This document shows, piece by piece, positions 1-6,773 of a DNA stretch of 26,469 nucleotides. Location: contig JAWKHR010000070.1 of the NCBI GenBank assembly GCA_041394725.1, positions 1-26,469 of the forward strand. The letters are read 5' to 3'. The notes under the pieces are model-generated. The model had not been told where the DNA came from, did no database searches, and saw only the letters and a list, made by a program, of their open reading frames with translations. This DNA is from JAWKHR01 sp041394725. Its GTDB lineage: Bacteria; Acidobacteriota; Vicinamibacteria; Vicinamibacterales; SCN-69-37. Each line of letters starts with the position of its first letter. The stretch's first letter is position 1. A program made the position numbers and the translations under genes.

Positions 1-818
1 CGGCGCACGGGGTGCCGTCGCAGCAGGTCGGTGATCTGCACGTCGCGGAGCCGCCGCACGCTCACCCGATCGGTGAGCAGCTCGAACACGCCCGGCACCG
101 TGCGCGACCGCACGTCCAGCCGCCGGCACGCGTCCACGAGCTGGCGCACCGCGCTGCCCGGCGCGGTCGGCAGCGCGATGACGACCTCGTCCACGCGCTG
201 GTGGCCGACGACCGTCTCGAGCGCGTCGAGCGGCCCGAGCACGTCCACGTCGGCAATCCGCTTGCCCTGCTTGATCGGGTCGTCGTCGAGGAAGCCGACG
301 ATGCGCAGGCCGAGCTGCGGGTTGCGGGCCGACTCGCGCGCGACCATCGTCCCGGCCTCGCCCGCGCCCAGGATGAGGACGCGACGCGGCTCGCCGGCCT
401 GGCGCGCGACGGCCTTGCGCGTCCGCCGCGCCGAGTCGGCGACCACGCGCACGAGGAACCGGATGCCGCCGGTCAGCGCCAGGCAGATCAGGAAGTCGGT
501 GAGCAGGACCGACCGCGAGAACTCGCGGATGACGCCGGCCCACAACCCGATCGACACCAGCAGCGCCAGCACGAGCGCGTTGAACCCGTTGGCGGCCACC
601 AGGCTGACCAGCTCGCCGGTCGAGGCCGCCGGCCAGTAGCGCTGGTAGAGGCCGAACCGGTAGAACACGACGGGCTTGACGAGCAGCACCGTGACGAGAA
701 ACGGCCAGACCTCCGGCCGCGTCGCCAGGAACAGCAGGTCGAAGCGGAGGGCAAAGGCGGCCGCGGCCGAACAGACGATCAGGATCAGATCGGCGGCGAG
801 GAAGTACCTGTTTCTCAT
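1..818 (-). CDS. Membrane-anchored FlaA1/CapD-type polysaccharide biosynthesis protein (partial, 3' part outside window)
   Basis: The frame is open from an ATG at 818 to the window edge, giving 272 codons. The first ~125 residues contain about four hydrophobic segments (roughly 7-27, 38-55, 70-95, 105-124) with few charges, as in the membrane part of FlaA1/PglF/CapD-type enzymes. A soluble Rossmann-like domain follows, with GAGEAG at about 151-156 and a conserved-looking GFLDDDP at 175-181, matching the CoA_binding_3 domain of this family. The catalytic short-chain dehydrogenase domain, which would show dehydratase/epimerase activity on UDP-sugars, should lie beyond the left edge. The family makes 4-keto-6-deoxy UDP-sugars for surface glycans at the cytoplasmic membrane. 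The gene is divergent from the rfbC group, which fits a sugar-nucleotide region. An alternative is an undecaprenyl-phosphate sugar transferase (WbaP type), which shares this N-terminal architecture; the missing C-terminus would decide. Confidence 0.75.
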   Translation of the reverse strand, partial: MRNRYFLAADLILIVCSAAAAFALRFDLLFLATRPEVWPFLVTVLLVKPVVFYRFGLYQRYWPAASTGELVSLVAANGFNALVLALLVSIGLWAGVIREFSRSVLLTDFLICLALTGGIRFLVRVVADSARRTRKAVARQAGEPRRVLILGAGEAGTMVARESARNPQLGLRIVGFLDDDPIKQGKRIADVDVLGPLDALETVVGHQRVDEVVIALPTAPGSAVRQLVDACRRLDVRSRTVPGVFELLTDRVSVRRLRDVQITDLLRRHPVR

Positions 819-862
819 GCAGTCACCGGTGCGGCGCCGGGGAGCCCGCGCCCAGCGAATAC

Positions 863-892
863 CGGACAGGCCGGAGTGACCTAGACTACTAT
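863..892 (+). promoter_or_regulatory. Possible sigma-70-type promoter for the rfbC group
   Basis: The divergent gap 819-951 holds CGGACA (863-868, four of six matches to TTGACA), an 18-nt spacer and TACTAT (887-892, four of six matches to TATAAT). This is one of the few A/T-rich spots in a GC-rich gap. It would give a start near 899 and a leader of about 50 nt. Only the hexamers and spacing support it. Confidence 0.3.
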
Positions 893-951
893 GTCGAGGC
901 CCCCGGGTACAACCGGGACGTGACCGGCCTTCAGCCTCAGACACCGCCCCC

Positions 952-1485
952 ATGCAGTTCGCCGAGACCCCGATACCCGGTGTGTGGATCGTCGACGGCC
1001 CCGCGTTCGCCGACGAGCGGGGCAGCCTGTTCCCCGCGTGGGTCCAATCCGACTTCGCGGCGCGCGGCCTCGAGACCGGCATCGCGCAGGTGACGATGGC
1101 GACCAACCACCAGCGGTCCACGCTGCGCGGGCTGCACTACCAGGCGTCGCCGATGGAGGAGGTCAAGGTCATCCGCGCGGTGCGCGGCGCCGTCTACGAC
1201 GTCGTGGTGGACCTCCGGCCCGACTCGCCCACGTTCTGCCGGTGGACCGGCGTCGAGCTCTCGGCCGACAACCGGCGGATGCTCTACGTGCCGCGCGGGT
1301 TCGCGCATGGCTACCAGACGCTCACCGACGACACCGAGATCGTCTACCTCGTGTCCACGCCCTACTCGCCCGGGCACCAGCGCGGCGTCCGCTGGGACGA
1401 TCCGGCGTTCGGGATCGCGTGGCCCCTGGGCGCGCCGGCGGTGATCCATCCGCGCGACGCGGCCTATCCGGACTTCCGCCGATGA
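952..1485 (+). CDS. rfbC: dTDP-4-dehydrorhamnose 3,5-epimerase (RmlC family)
   Basis: The 177-residue product has the usual length of RmlC. This cytosolic cupin epimerises C3 and C5 of dTDP-4-keto-6-deoxyglucose on the way to dTDP-L-rhamnose and related deoxysugars. It carries STLRGLHYQ (56-64) with the catalytic-type His62, Lys72 within the EEVKVIR segment, the RGAVYDVVVDLR strand (78-89), VPRGFAHGYQTL and a RGVRWDDPAFGIAWP tail. The tyrosine of the YSP motif, expected for full epimerase activity, is present. The start ATG at 952 has no strong Shine-Dalgarno sequence. The stop overlaps the smpB start (ATGA at 1482-1485), so the two are probably co-transcribed and translationally coupled. rmlA and rmlB are not in the window; an RmlD-like gene lies 2.2 kb downstream. 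A C3-only epimerase for another dTDP-sugar is possible. Confidence 0.93.
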   Translation: MQFAETPIPGVWIVDGPAFADERGSLFPAWVQSDFAARGLETGIAQVTMATNHQRSTLRGLHYQASPMEEVKVIRAVRGAVYDVVVDLRPDSPTFCRWTGVELSADNRRMLYVPRGFAHGYQTLTDDTEIVYLVSTPYSPGHQRGVRWDDPAFGIAWPLGAPAVIHPRDAAYPDFRR

Positions 1486-1952
1486 AACGGCCCGAGACCG
1501 GTGACCAGCTGATCACCGACAACCGCAAGGCCACGTTCGACTACCACATCCTCGAGACGTTCGAGGCGGGGCTGGTGCTCGAGGGCCGCGAGGTCAAGGC
1601 GATCCGCGAGGGCCGCGTGAACCTGCGCGACAGCTACTGCCGGCTCGAGGGGGGTGAGGCATGGCTGCTCGGCGCGCACGTGGGCGCCTACAGCCACGAC
1701 GCCATCGGCGGGCACGACGCGCTGCGCAAGCGGAAACTGCTGCTGCGCCGCGAGGAGCTCAACAAGCTGCTCGGCAAGACGACCGAGAAGGGCCTGACGA
1801 TCGTGCCGCTCCGGATGTACTTCAAGCGGGGACGGATCAAGATCGCCGTCGGGCTGGCGAAGGGCAAGAAGACCTACGACAAGCGCGAGACGATCCGCCG
1901 CCGCGAGGCGGAACGCGAGACGCGCGCGGCCATCAAGGGGCGACGGGTATAA
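1482..1952 (+). CDS. smpB: SsrA-binding protein SmpB
   Basis: The 156-residue product is a typical SmpB, the tmRNA partner that delivers tmRNA to stalled ribosomes for trans-translation. Family features seen are TDNRKATFDY near the N-terminus (12-21), AGLVLEGREVKAIREG (29-44, where most relatives read GTEVKSLR), the RKRKLLLRREE helix (82-92), LTIVPLRMYFKRGRIKIAVGLA (105-126), and the GKKTYDKR box (128-135) before a basic C-terminal tail that enters the ribosomal A-site channel. The ATG lies inside the preceding stop region (ATGA), so translation is probably coupled to the epimerase gene. A housekeeping rescue gene inside a sugar-nucleotide operon is unusual, but the sequence appears intact. 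The ssrA gene was not seen here. Confidence 0.97.
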   Translation: MKRPETGDQLITDNRKATFDYHILETFEAGLVLEGREVKAIREGRVNLRDSYCRLEGGEAWLLGAHVGAYSHDAIGGHDALRKRKLLLRREELNKLLGKTTEKGLTIVPLRMYFKRGRIKIAVGLAKGKKTYDKRETIRRREAERETRAAIKGRRV

Positions 1953-1960
1953 TTGCCGCG
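1948..1960 (+). promoter_or_regulatory. Consensus -10 box placed for a leaderless transcript of the 1961 gene
   Basis: A perfect TATAAT (1948-1953) overlaps the smpB stop codon and lies 7 nt before the ATG at 1961, so transcription would start at or next to the A of the start codon. No Shine-Dalgarno sequence and no -35 hexamer are visible. The same -10-like hexamer plus 7-nt spacing recurs at 5741 and 10395. Confidence 0.45.
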
Positions 1961-2518
1961 ATGACGGGGCCGGCGCGCGCACTGACCGCAGGCGTCGCGG
2001 TGATCGCCGCGCTCGCGCTCTGGCTGCTCGTCAAGCCGGGCGGCGACCGCCTGGTCGCCGATCTGATCGATCGCTTCCCCACCGCCGAGGTCAAGCGGCC
2101 GTCCCCCGAGGCGTTCTCGATCGCCGACGTCACGCTCGCCGGCGAGACCGAGCGCGCCATTCGCGTGGACGCTGGCGCGACCCGTCTCGGCTGGCAGGTC
2201 GAGGTGCCCGACGACGCCTGGCTGCTCGTCGGCATCGGCCAGCAGGAACCGGCGTGGACGACCGAGGGCGACGGCGTGCTGTTCATGGTCGGCGTCTCGG
2301 ACGGCGAGGAGTACACCGAACTGGCGAGCCTGCTCGTGAACCCGTACGACAATCCCGGCGACCGGATGTGGCATCCGCTGCGGCTCGACCTGAGCGTCTG
2401 GGCCGGCAAGACCGTGACGATCATCTTCAACACCCGCCCGAGCCCTCCGGATCCGCCGGCCGACGACCGCCGCGGGGACCAGCCCGTGTGGGGCGAGCCG
2501 CGCCTTGTCGTCTCCTGA
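1961..2518 (+). CDS. Membrane-anchored beta-sandwich-like protein of unknown function
   Basis: The 185-residue product starts with a hydrophobic helix (about 7-24), which could be a signal anchor, so the rest is probably extracytoplasmic. The body (55-185) is rich in predicted beta strands and ends with DLSVWAGKTVTIIFNTRP (143-160), a proline-rich loop, then PVWGEPRLV (175-183). This pattern (a strand with an AGK turn, a loop, then a tryptophan-glycine strand) resembles jelly-roll carbohydrate-binding-like modules often seen with glycosyltransferases, but I cannot assign a named family. It follows smpB by 8 nt and may also have its own promoter at 1948. Its end lies close to the aminotransferase gene. 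A surface-glycan role is inferred from context only. Confidence 0.65.
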   Translation: MTGPARALTAGVAVIAALALWLLVKPGGDRLVADLIDRFPTAEVKRPSPEAFSIADVTLAGETERAIRVDAGATRLGWQVEVPDDAWLLVGIGQQEPAWTTEGDGVLFMVGVSDGEEYTELASLLVNPYDNPGDRMWHPLRLDLSVWAGKTVTIIFNTRPSPPDPPADDRRGDQPVWGEPRLVVS

Positions 2519-2591
2519 TCGCCCGGCGCCGGGAGCCCGGGGCGGCGCGGGCACGCCCGCGGGCGCGGCGGCCGGCGCGTCTTCGGGCGCC

Positions 2592-3740
2592 GTGAGGCCG
2601 GCCACGACGCCGGCCGAACCGTCCGTCCCGCTGCTGGATCTTCGCGCGCAGTACGCCCCGATCCGCGACGAGGTGCTGTCGGCGATCACCCGCGTCTGCG
2701 ACAGCCAGGTGTTCATCCTCGGCCCCGAGGTCGAGGCGCTCGAGCGGGAGCTGGCGTCGATGCTCGAGGTCGAGCACGCGATCGGCGTCTCGTCGGGCAC
2801 CGACGCCCTCCTCGTCGCGCTGATGGCGCTCGACGTGGGCCCGGGCGACGAGGTCGTGACGCCGACCTACTCCTTCTTCGCGACGGCCGGCTGCGTCAGC
2901 CGGCTGGGCGCGACGCCGGTATTCGTGGACGTCGACCCGGTGACGTTCAACCTGGATCCGGCCGCCCTGGCTGCCGCGATGTCGCCCCGGACGAAGGCGG
3001 TGATCCCGGTGCACCTGTACGGCCTCGCGGCCGACATGGACGCGGTGATGGAGGTCGCGCGGCGCCACGGCGCGGCGGTCATCGAGGACGCGGCGCAGGC
3101 GATCGGCGCGCGCTACCACGGGCACCAGGTCGGCGGGTTCGGCGCGCTCGCGTGCTTCTCGTTCTTCCCGTCGAAGAACCTGGGCGCGTTCGGCGACGGC
3201 GGGCTGGTGACGACGAACGACGCCGCGCTCGCGACGCGGGTGCGGCAGCTGCGCAACCACGGCATGGAACCGAAGTACTTCCACGCGATGGTCGGCGGCA
3301 ACTTCCGGCTCGACGCGCTGCAGGCGGCCGTGCTGCGGGTGAAGGCGCCGCGGCTGGCGGCGTGGTCCGACGCGCGCCGGCGCAACGCGGATCGGTATCG
3401 CGCGCTCTTCGACGAGGTCGCGCTCGGGAGCCTCGTCGAGCTGCCGGTCGAGCCGCCGGGCTACACGCACATCTACAACCAGTTCGTCATCCGCGTGCCG
3501 GACCGCGACGCGCTCCGCGCGCACCTGGCGGCGCAGCGCATCGGCACCGAGATCTACTACCCCGTGCCCTTCCACCGGCAGGCGTGCTTCGCGACGCTGG
3601 GCCGCGCGTCCGACGTCTTTCCGGTCGCCGACCGGGCCGCTGACACGTCGCTCGCGCTGCCGATCTACGGCGAGCTGACGCCGGCGCAGCAGCGCTACGT
3701 GGTCGAGAGCATCGCGGCGTTCTTCGCCCTCCACCGATGA
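2592..3740 (+). CDS. DegT/DnrJ/EryC1-family PLP-dependent sugar aminotransferase
   Basis: This 382-residue fold-type I aminotransferase transfers an amino group, typically from glutamate, to a keto sugar nucleotide. Visible features are the N-terminal VPLLDLRAQYAPI (12-24), GVSSGTDALLVAL (65-77) for phosphate binding, the EDAAQ motif with Asp166 that pairs with the PLP ring nitrogen, and FFPSKNLGAFGDGG with Lys195 as the internal-aldimine lysine. YTHIYNQFVIR and EIYYPVPFHRQ are typical of the sugar-aminotransferase subgroup. I chose GTG 2592, which puts the conserved fold about 10 residues in. A TTG at 2505 would add 29 Ala/Gly/Pro-rich residues and overlap the upstream gene. Neither has a clear Shine-Dalgarno sequence. 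The stop overlaps the next start (ATGA, 3737-3740). The substrate cannot be fixed; a 3- or 4-keto-6-deoxyhexose on dTDP or UDP is likely. Confidence 0.9.
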   Translation: MRPATTPAEPSVPLLDLRAQYAPIRDEVLSAITRVCDSQVFILGPEVEALERELASMLEVEHAIGVSSGTDALLVALMALDVGPGDEVVTPTYSFFATAGCVSRLGATPVFVDVDPVTFNLDPAALAAAMSPRTKAVIPVHLYGLAADMDAVMEVARRHGAAVIEDAAQAIGARYHGHQVGGFGALACFSFFPSKNLGAFGDGGLVTTNDAALATRVRQLRNHGMEPKYFHAMVGGNFRLDALQAAVLRVKAPRLAAWSDARRRNADRYRALFDEVALGSLVELPVEPPGYTHIYNQFVIRVPDRDALRAHLAAQRIGTEIYYPVPFHRQACFATLGRASDVFPVADRAADTSLALPIYGELTPAQQRYVVESIAAFFALHR

Positions 3741-4576
3741 GGCAGCTGGTGCTCGTCGTCGGCGCGGCCGGCCAGCTCGGCACCGCGATGGTCGAGCGCC
3801 TCGAGGCCGAACACGAGGTCGTCGGCCGCACGCGCGACGAGCTCGACGTGACGCGGCCCGAGGACGTACGGGCCGCGGTCGCCTCGGTGTGTCCCGACGT
3901 CGTGATCAACTGCTCGGCCTACACGAACGTGGACGGCGCGGAGACCGATCCGGTCACCGCGCTCGACGTCAACGCCTGGGCCGTGCGGACGCTGGCGATG
4001 GCCGCCGGCGACGTCGACGCGACGTTCGTCCACTTCAGCACCGACTTCGTCTTCGACGGCGAGACCGATCGGCCCTACGTCGAGACCGACGCGCCGAACC
4101 CGCGCAGCGTCTACGCGCAGTCGAAGCTGCTCGGCGAGTGGCTGGCGGCCGAAACGCCGCGGCACTACGTGCTGCGCGTCGAGAGCCTGTTCGGCGGGTC
4201 GCGCGGCCGGAGCAGCATCGACCGGATGCTCGACGCGATCCGCGCGGGCCGCGAGGTCCGCGCGTTCTCGGACCGTGCCGTGTCGCCGAGCCACGTCGAC
4301 GACGTCGTCACGGCGACCGAGGCGCTGCTCGAGGCTGGCGCCCCGTTCGGCCTGTACCACTGCGTCAACTCGGGCTGGACGACGTGGGAGGGCGTGGCCA
4401 GGGAACTCGCGGCCGTCGCGGGTCGCCCGGAGGCCGTCATCACGCCGGTGAGGATGGCCGACGCCAGCCTGCTGGCCCCCCGCCCGCTCTTTGCCGCGCT
4501 CTCGAACGACCGGCTCCGCGACCTCGGGATCGCCCTCCCCTCCTGGCAGGACGCCCTCCGCCGCCTCGCGCACTAA
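3737..4576 (+). CDS. RmlD-like dTDP-4-dehydrorhamnose reductase (SDR family)
   Basis: The 279-residue extended short-chain dehydrogenase matches RmlD in length and motifs. These are the dinucleotide-binding GAAGQLG (9-15), ELDVTRPEDV (35-44), CSAYTNVDGAE (59-69, the RmlD AAYT-VD-AE segment), STDFVFDG (101-108) and the catalytic pair Tyr126/Lys130 in YAQSK. RmlD reduces dTDP-4-keto-L-rhamnose with NAD(P)H. With rfbC upstream this is the simplest reading, although the intervening aminotransferase suggests the pathway may lead to another deoxy- or amino-sugar. The start overlaps the aminotransferase stop, so coupling is likely. The gene ends 7 nt before a large palindromic terminator. A GDP-4-keto-6-deoxymannose reductase paired with the nearby gmd is a less likely alternative. 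Confidence 0.87.
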   Translation: MRQLVLVVGAAGQLGTAMVERLEAEHEVVGRTRDELDVTRPEDVRAAVASVCPDVVINCSAYTNVDGAETDPVTALDVNAWAVRTLAMAAGDVDATFVHFSTDFVFDGETDRPYVETDAPNPRSVYAQSKLLGEWLAAETPRHYVLRVESLFGGSRGRSSIDRMLDAIRAGREVRAFSDRAVSPSHVDDVVTATEALLEAGAPFGLYHCVNSGWTTWEGVARELAAVAGRPEAVITPVRMADASLLAPRPLFAALSNDRLRDLGIALPSWQDALRRLAH

Positions 4577-4583
4577 AAGGAAG

Positions 4584-4634
4584 AAGACACCGGGAGTCTT
4601 TTTACGAATTTCGTAAAAAGACTCCCGGTGTCTT
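4584..4634. terminator. Bidirectional terminator: 25-bp perfect palindrome with nested hairpins
   Basis: Positions 4584-4608 are the exact reverse complement of 4610-4634, centred on a single T at 4609. Each arm also folds alone, with an AAGAC/GTCTT-type stem around a CCGGGA/TCCCGG-containing loop followed by a T run. Either strand could therefore form a long hairpin or a smaller one with a U tract. It sits between convergent genes ending at 4576 (plus) and 4637 (minus). The T run on the plus strand (4633-4638) extends into the stop codon of the minus-strand gene. Confidence 0.88.
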
Positions 4635-4636
4635 TT

Positions 4637-5704
4637 TTACATTCTTAACACCAGCTCGGCGATGGCGAGGGCCGAGGTGAGGCCGGGCGAGTCGATGCCG
4701 GCCACGTGGATGAGCGCCGGGACCCGCGCGTCCCGCCGGATGAGGAAGTCCGCGAAGCGCTCCGACGGCGGGTGCAGCTTCGCGCGAATCCCGGACCCGC
4801 CCAGCCGCAACTGGTCCGGGCGGATCGACGGCACCAGCGATCGCACGGGCTCGACGAACGCGTCCACGGCGAGCCGGTCGCGCTCGTAGTCCGTCTTGTC
4901 GTCCTGGTACCGGATCGTCGGCCCCGCCCAGACCGCGCCGTCCATCGTCCGCGTCAGGTGCACGCCCAGGCCGTGGCCCGACACATGCGGCACGGGATAG
5001 ACCAGGCCGTGCACCAGCCCCCGCGCCGACGTCGCGAACTCGGCGTATTCCCCGCGGCACGGGTAGATCGTGAACGGCTCGCCGCCGGCCATCCGCGAGA
5101 CGTCGTCGGCCCAGAGGCCGGCCGCGTTGACGACCGTCTCCGCCTCGATCCGTTCGCGCGGCGTGACGACGACGAGCCCGCCGCCCGGCGCCGCCTCGAT
5201 CCCCTCGACCGGCGTGCCGGGCAGCACGAACCCGTCGTGCGCGCGCAGGTCCGCCTCGAGCGCGCGCACGAGCGCGTGCGCGTCCACCCAGCCCGTGTCC
5301 GGCGAGAACACGGCGGCATGCGCGCGCACGTGCGGCTCGCGGGCGGCGACGAACGCGCGGTCCACCGGCTCGAGCCGCGCGCCGGCGGCCGCGGCGAGCC
5401 GCAGCAGCCGGTCGAGTGCGCCCGTCTCCCCCTCGCCGGCGACGATCAGCTTGCCGCACCGCACGTGCGGCACGTTCGCCGCCGCGCAGAACGCGTAGAG
5501 CCGGTCGCGCCCCTCGACGCACAGGCGCGCCTTGAGCGACCCCTCCGGATAGTAGAGCCCGGCGTGGATCACGCCGCTGTTGTGCGTCGACGTCTCCTGG
5601 CCGAGACGCGCGTGCCGCTCGAGCACCGACACCTCGCGCCCGTCCCGCGCCAGCGCGGCGGCCACGGCGAGCCCGACGACTCCTCCTCCGACGACGACGA
5701 TCAC
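4637..5704 (-). CDS. lhgO: L-2-hydroxyglutarate oxidase-like FAD-dependent oxidoreductase
   Basis: The 355-residue protein of the DAO/FAD-dependent superfamily opens with the FAD-binding VVGGGVVGLAVA (4-15) and an acidic residue at the end of the second strand (E29). It then has ETSTHNSGVIHAGLYYPEGS (37-56) and SLKARLC, a signature of the LhgO/L2HGDH group, which oxidises L-2-hydroxyglutarate to 2-oxoglutarate and passes electrons to oxygen or the quinone pool. The C-terminal GIRAKLHP and AGIDSPGLTSALAIAE segments also fit. It is shorter than E. coli LhgO but within the range of bacterial homologues. The start is GTG at 5704, supported by AGGAG seven to eight bases upstream. It is divergent from gmd (49-bp gap) and ends at the shared palindrome. 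It appears unrelated to the glycan genes. Confidence 0.87.
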   Translation of the reverse strand: MIVVVGGGVVGLAVAAALARDGREVSVLERHARLGQETSTHNSGVIHAGLYYPEGSLKARLCVEGRDRLYAFCAAANVPHVRCGKLIVAGEGETGALDRLLRLAAAAGARLEPVDRAFVAAREPHVRAHAAVFSPDTGWVDAHALVRALEADLRAHDGFVLPGTPVEGIEAAPGGGLVVVTPRERIEAETVVNAAGLWADDVSRMAGGEPFTIYPCRGEYAEFATSARGLVHGLVYPVPHVSGHGLGVHLTRTMDGAVWAGPTIRYQDDKTDYERDRLAVDAFVEPVRSLVPSIRPDQLRLGGSGIRAKLHPPSERFADFLIRRDARVPALIHVAGIDSPGLTSALAIAELVLRM

Positions 5705-5740
5705 GCGGGTTCTCCTGCGCCAGACACGGCGGTTTCACGC

Positions 5741-5753
5741 TATCATGCCGGCG
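5741..5753 (+). promoter_or_regulatory. -10-like box 7 nt before the gmd ATG (candidate leaderless start)
   Basis: TATCAT (5741-5746, five of six matches to TATAAT) precedes ATG 5754 by 7 nt. An in-frame upstream ATG (5745) lies within the hexamer, so it would not be transcribed from this promoter. No Shine-Dalgarno sequence precedes either ATG. Confidence 0.4.
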
Positions 5754-6752
5754 ATGTCGACGAAGCGCGCGCTCATCACCGGAATCACGGGCCAGGACGG
5801 ATCGTACCTGGCCGAGCTGCTGCTCGAGCAGGGCTACGAGGTCTTCGGCCTCACGCGCCGCCTGTCGGCCCAGAACTACTGGCGCATCGACCACCTGCAC
5901 GACCGCGTCACGCTGCTGCCCGGCGACCTGCTCGACCAGCTCTCGCTCATCCGCGTGATCGAGAAGGTCCGGCCGACCGAGCTCTACAACCTGGCGGCGA
6001 TGTCGTTCGTGCCCGCGTCGTGGGACCAGCCGATGCTGACGGGCGAGTTCAACTCGCAGGGCGTGACCCGCGTGCTCGAGGCCGTGCGCGTCGTCGACCC
6101 GACCATCCGCGTCTACCAGGCCTCGTCGTCGGAGATGTTCGGCAAGGTGCGCGAAGTGCCGCAGCGCGAGACGACGCCGTTCTACCCGCGCAGCCCCTAC
6201 GGCGTGTCCAAGGTCTTCGCGCACTACATCACGGTGAACTACCGCGAGAGCTACGGGCTCTTCGCCGTCTCCGGCATCCTGTTCAATCACGAGTCGCCGC
6301 GCCGCGGCCTCGAGTTCGTCACGCGCAAGGTGACCGACGGCGTGGCGCGCATCAAGCTCGGCCTCGCCTCCGAGCTGCGCCTCGGCAACCTCGACGCGAA
6401 GCGCGACTGGGGCTTCGCCGGGGACTACGTCCGCGCGATGTGGATGATGCTGCAGCAGGACCAGCCCGACGACTACGTCATCGCCACCGGGCAGGCGCAC
6501 TCGGTGCAGGACCTGGTCGAGGTCGCCTTCGGCCACGCAGGCCTGGACTGGCGCGCCCACGTGAAGCAGGACCCACGCTTCCTGCGGCCGGCCGAGGTCG
6601 ATCACCTCATCGGCGACGCGTCGAAGGCACGCGAGACGTTCGGCTGGACCCCGAAGGTGACCTTCGAGGGACTCGTGACGATGATGGTCGACGCCGACCT
6701 GGCGCGCCTCTCGAACGACCCGGCGCCGGTCGCCACGCCCTCCGGCGCCTGA
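5754..6752 (+). CDS. gmd: GDP-mannose 4,6-dehydratase
   Basis: The 332-residue extended SDR enzyme converts GDP-D-mannose to GDP-4-keto-6-deoxymannose, the precursor of GDP-fucose, GDP-D-rhamnose, GDP-perosamine and others. Motifs are TGITGQDGSYLAELL (9-23) for NADP binding, LYNLAAMSFVPASW (77-90), the catalytic SSSEMFG (124-130), Tyr149/Lys153 in YGVSK, and NHESPRRG (178-185), all diagnostic of Gmd. It is slightly shorter than E. coli Gmd (373) and has NYWRIDHL after the RR motif. I prefer ATG 5754 because MSTKRALITG begins the fold directly; an in-frame ATG at 5745 would add three residues. No GDP-fucose synthase or RfbE is in the window, so the final sugar is unknown. It converges with pdxA. 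Confidence 0.93.
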   Translation: MSTKRALITGITGQDGSYLAELLLEQGYEVFGLTRRLSAQNYWRIDHLHDRVTLLPGDLLDQLSLIRVIEKVRPTELYNLAAMSFVPASWDQPMLTGEFNSQGVTRVLEAVRVVDPTIRVYQASSSEMFGKVREVPQRETTPFYPRSPYGVSKVFAHYITVNYRESYGLFAVSGILFNHESPRRGLEFVTRKVTDGVARIKLGLASELRLGNLDAKRDWGFAGDYVRAMWMMLQQDQPDDYVIATGQAHSVQDLVEVAFGHAGLDWRAHVKQDPRFLRPAEVDHLIGDASKARETFGWTPKVTFEGLVTMMVDADLARLSNDPAPVATPSGA

Positions 6753-6760
6753 TCCCCGCC

Positions 6761-6772
6761 GCCCGGCCGGGC
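6761..6772. terminator. Short GC palindrome between convergent gmd and pdxA
   Basis: A perfect 12-bp palindrome (GCCCGGCCGGGC) fills the 21-bp gap between the gmd stop (6752) and the pdxA stop (6774). It has no T tract, so it would be at most a weak hairpin. Confidence 0.3.
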
Positions 6773-6773
6773 C

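Noticed and set aside
863..951. Riboswitch in the rfbC leader
   Set aside because: The leader is too short and shows no conserved aptamer-like elements; only a possible promoter was seen.
2505..2591. TTG start giving a 29-residue extension of the aminotransferase
   Set aside because: The extension is Ala/Gly/Pro-rich and overlaps the preceding gene. The GTG at 2592 places the conserved fold close to the N-terminus. It is not fully excluded.
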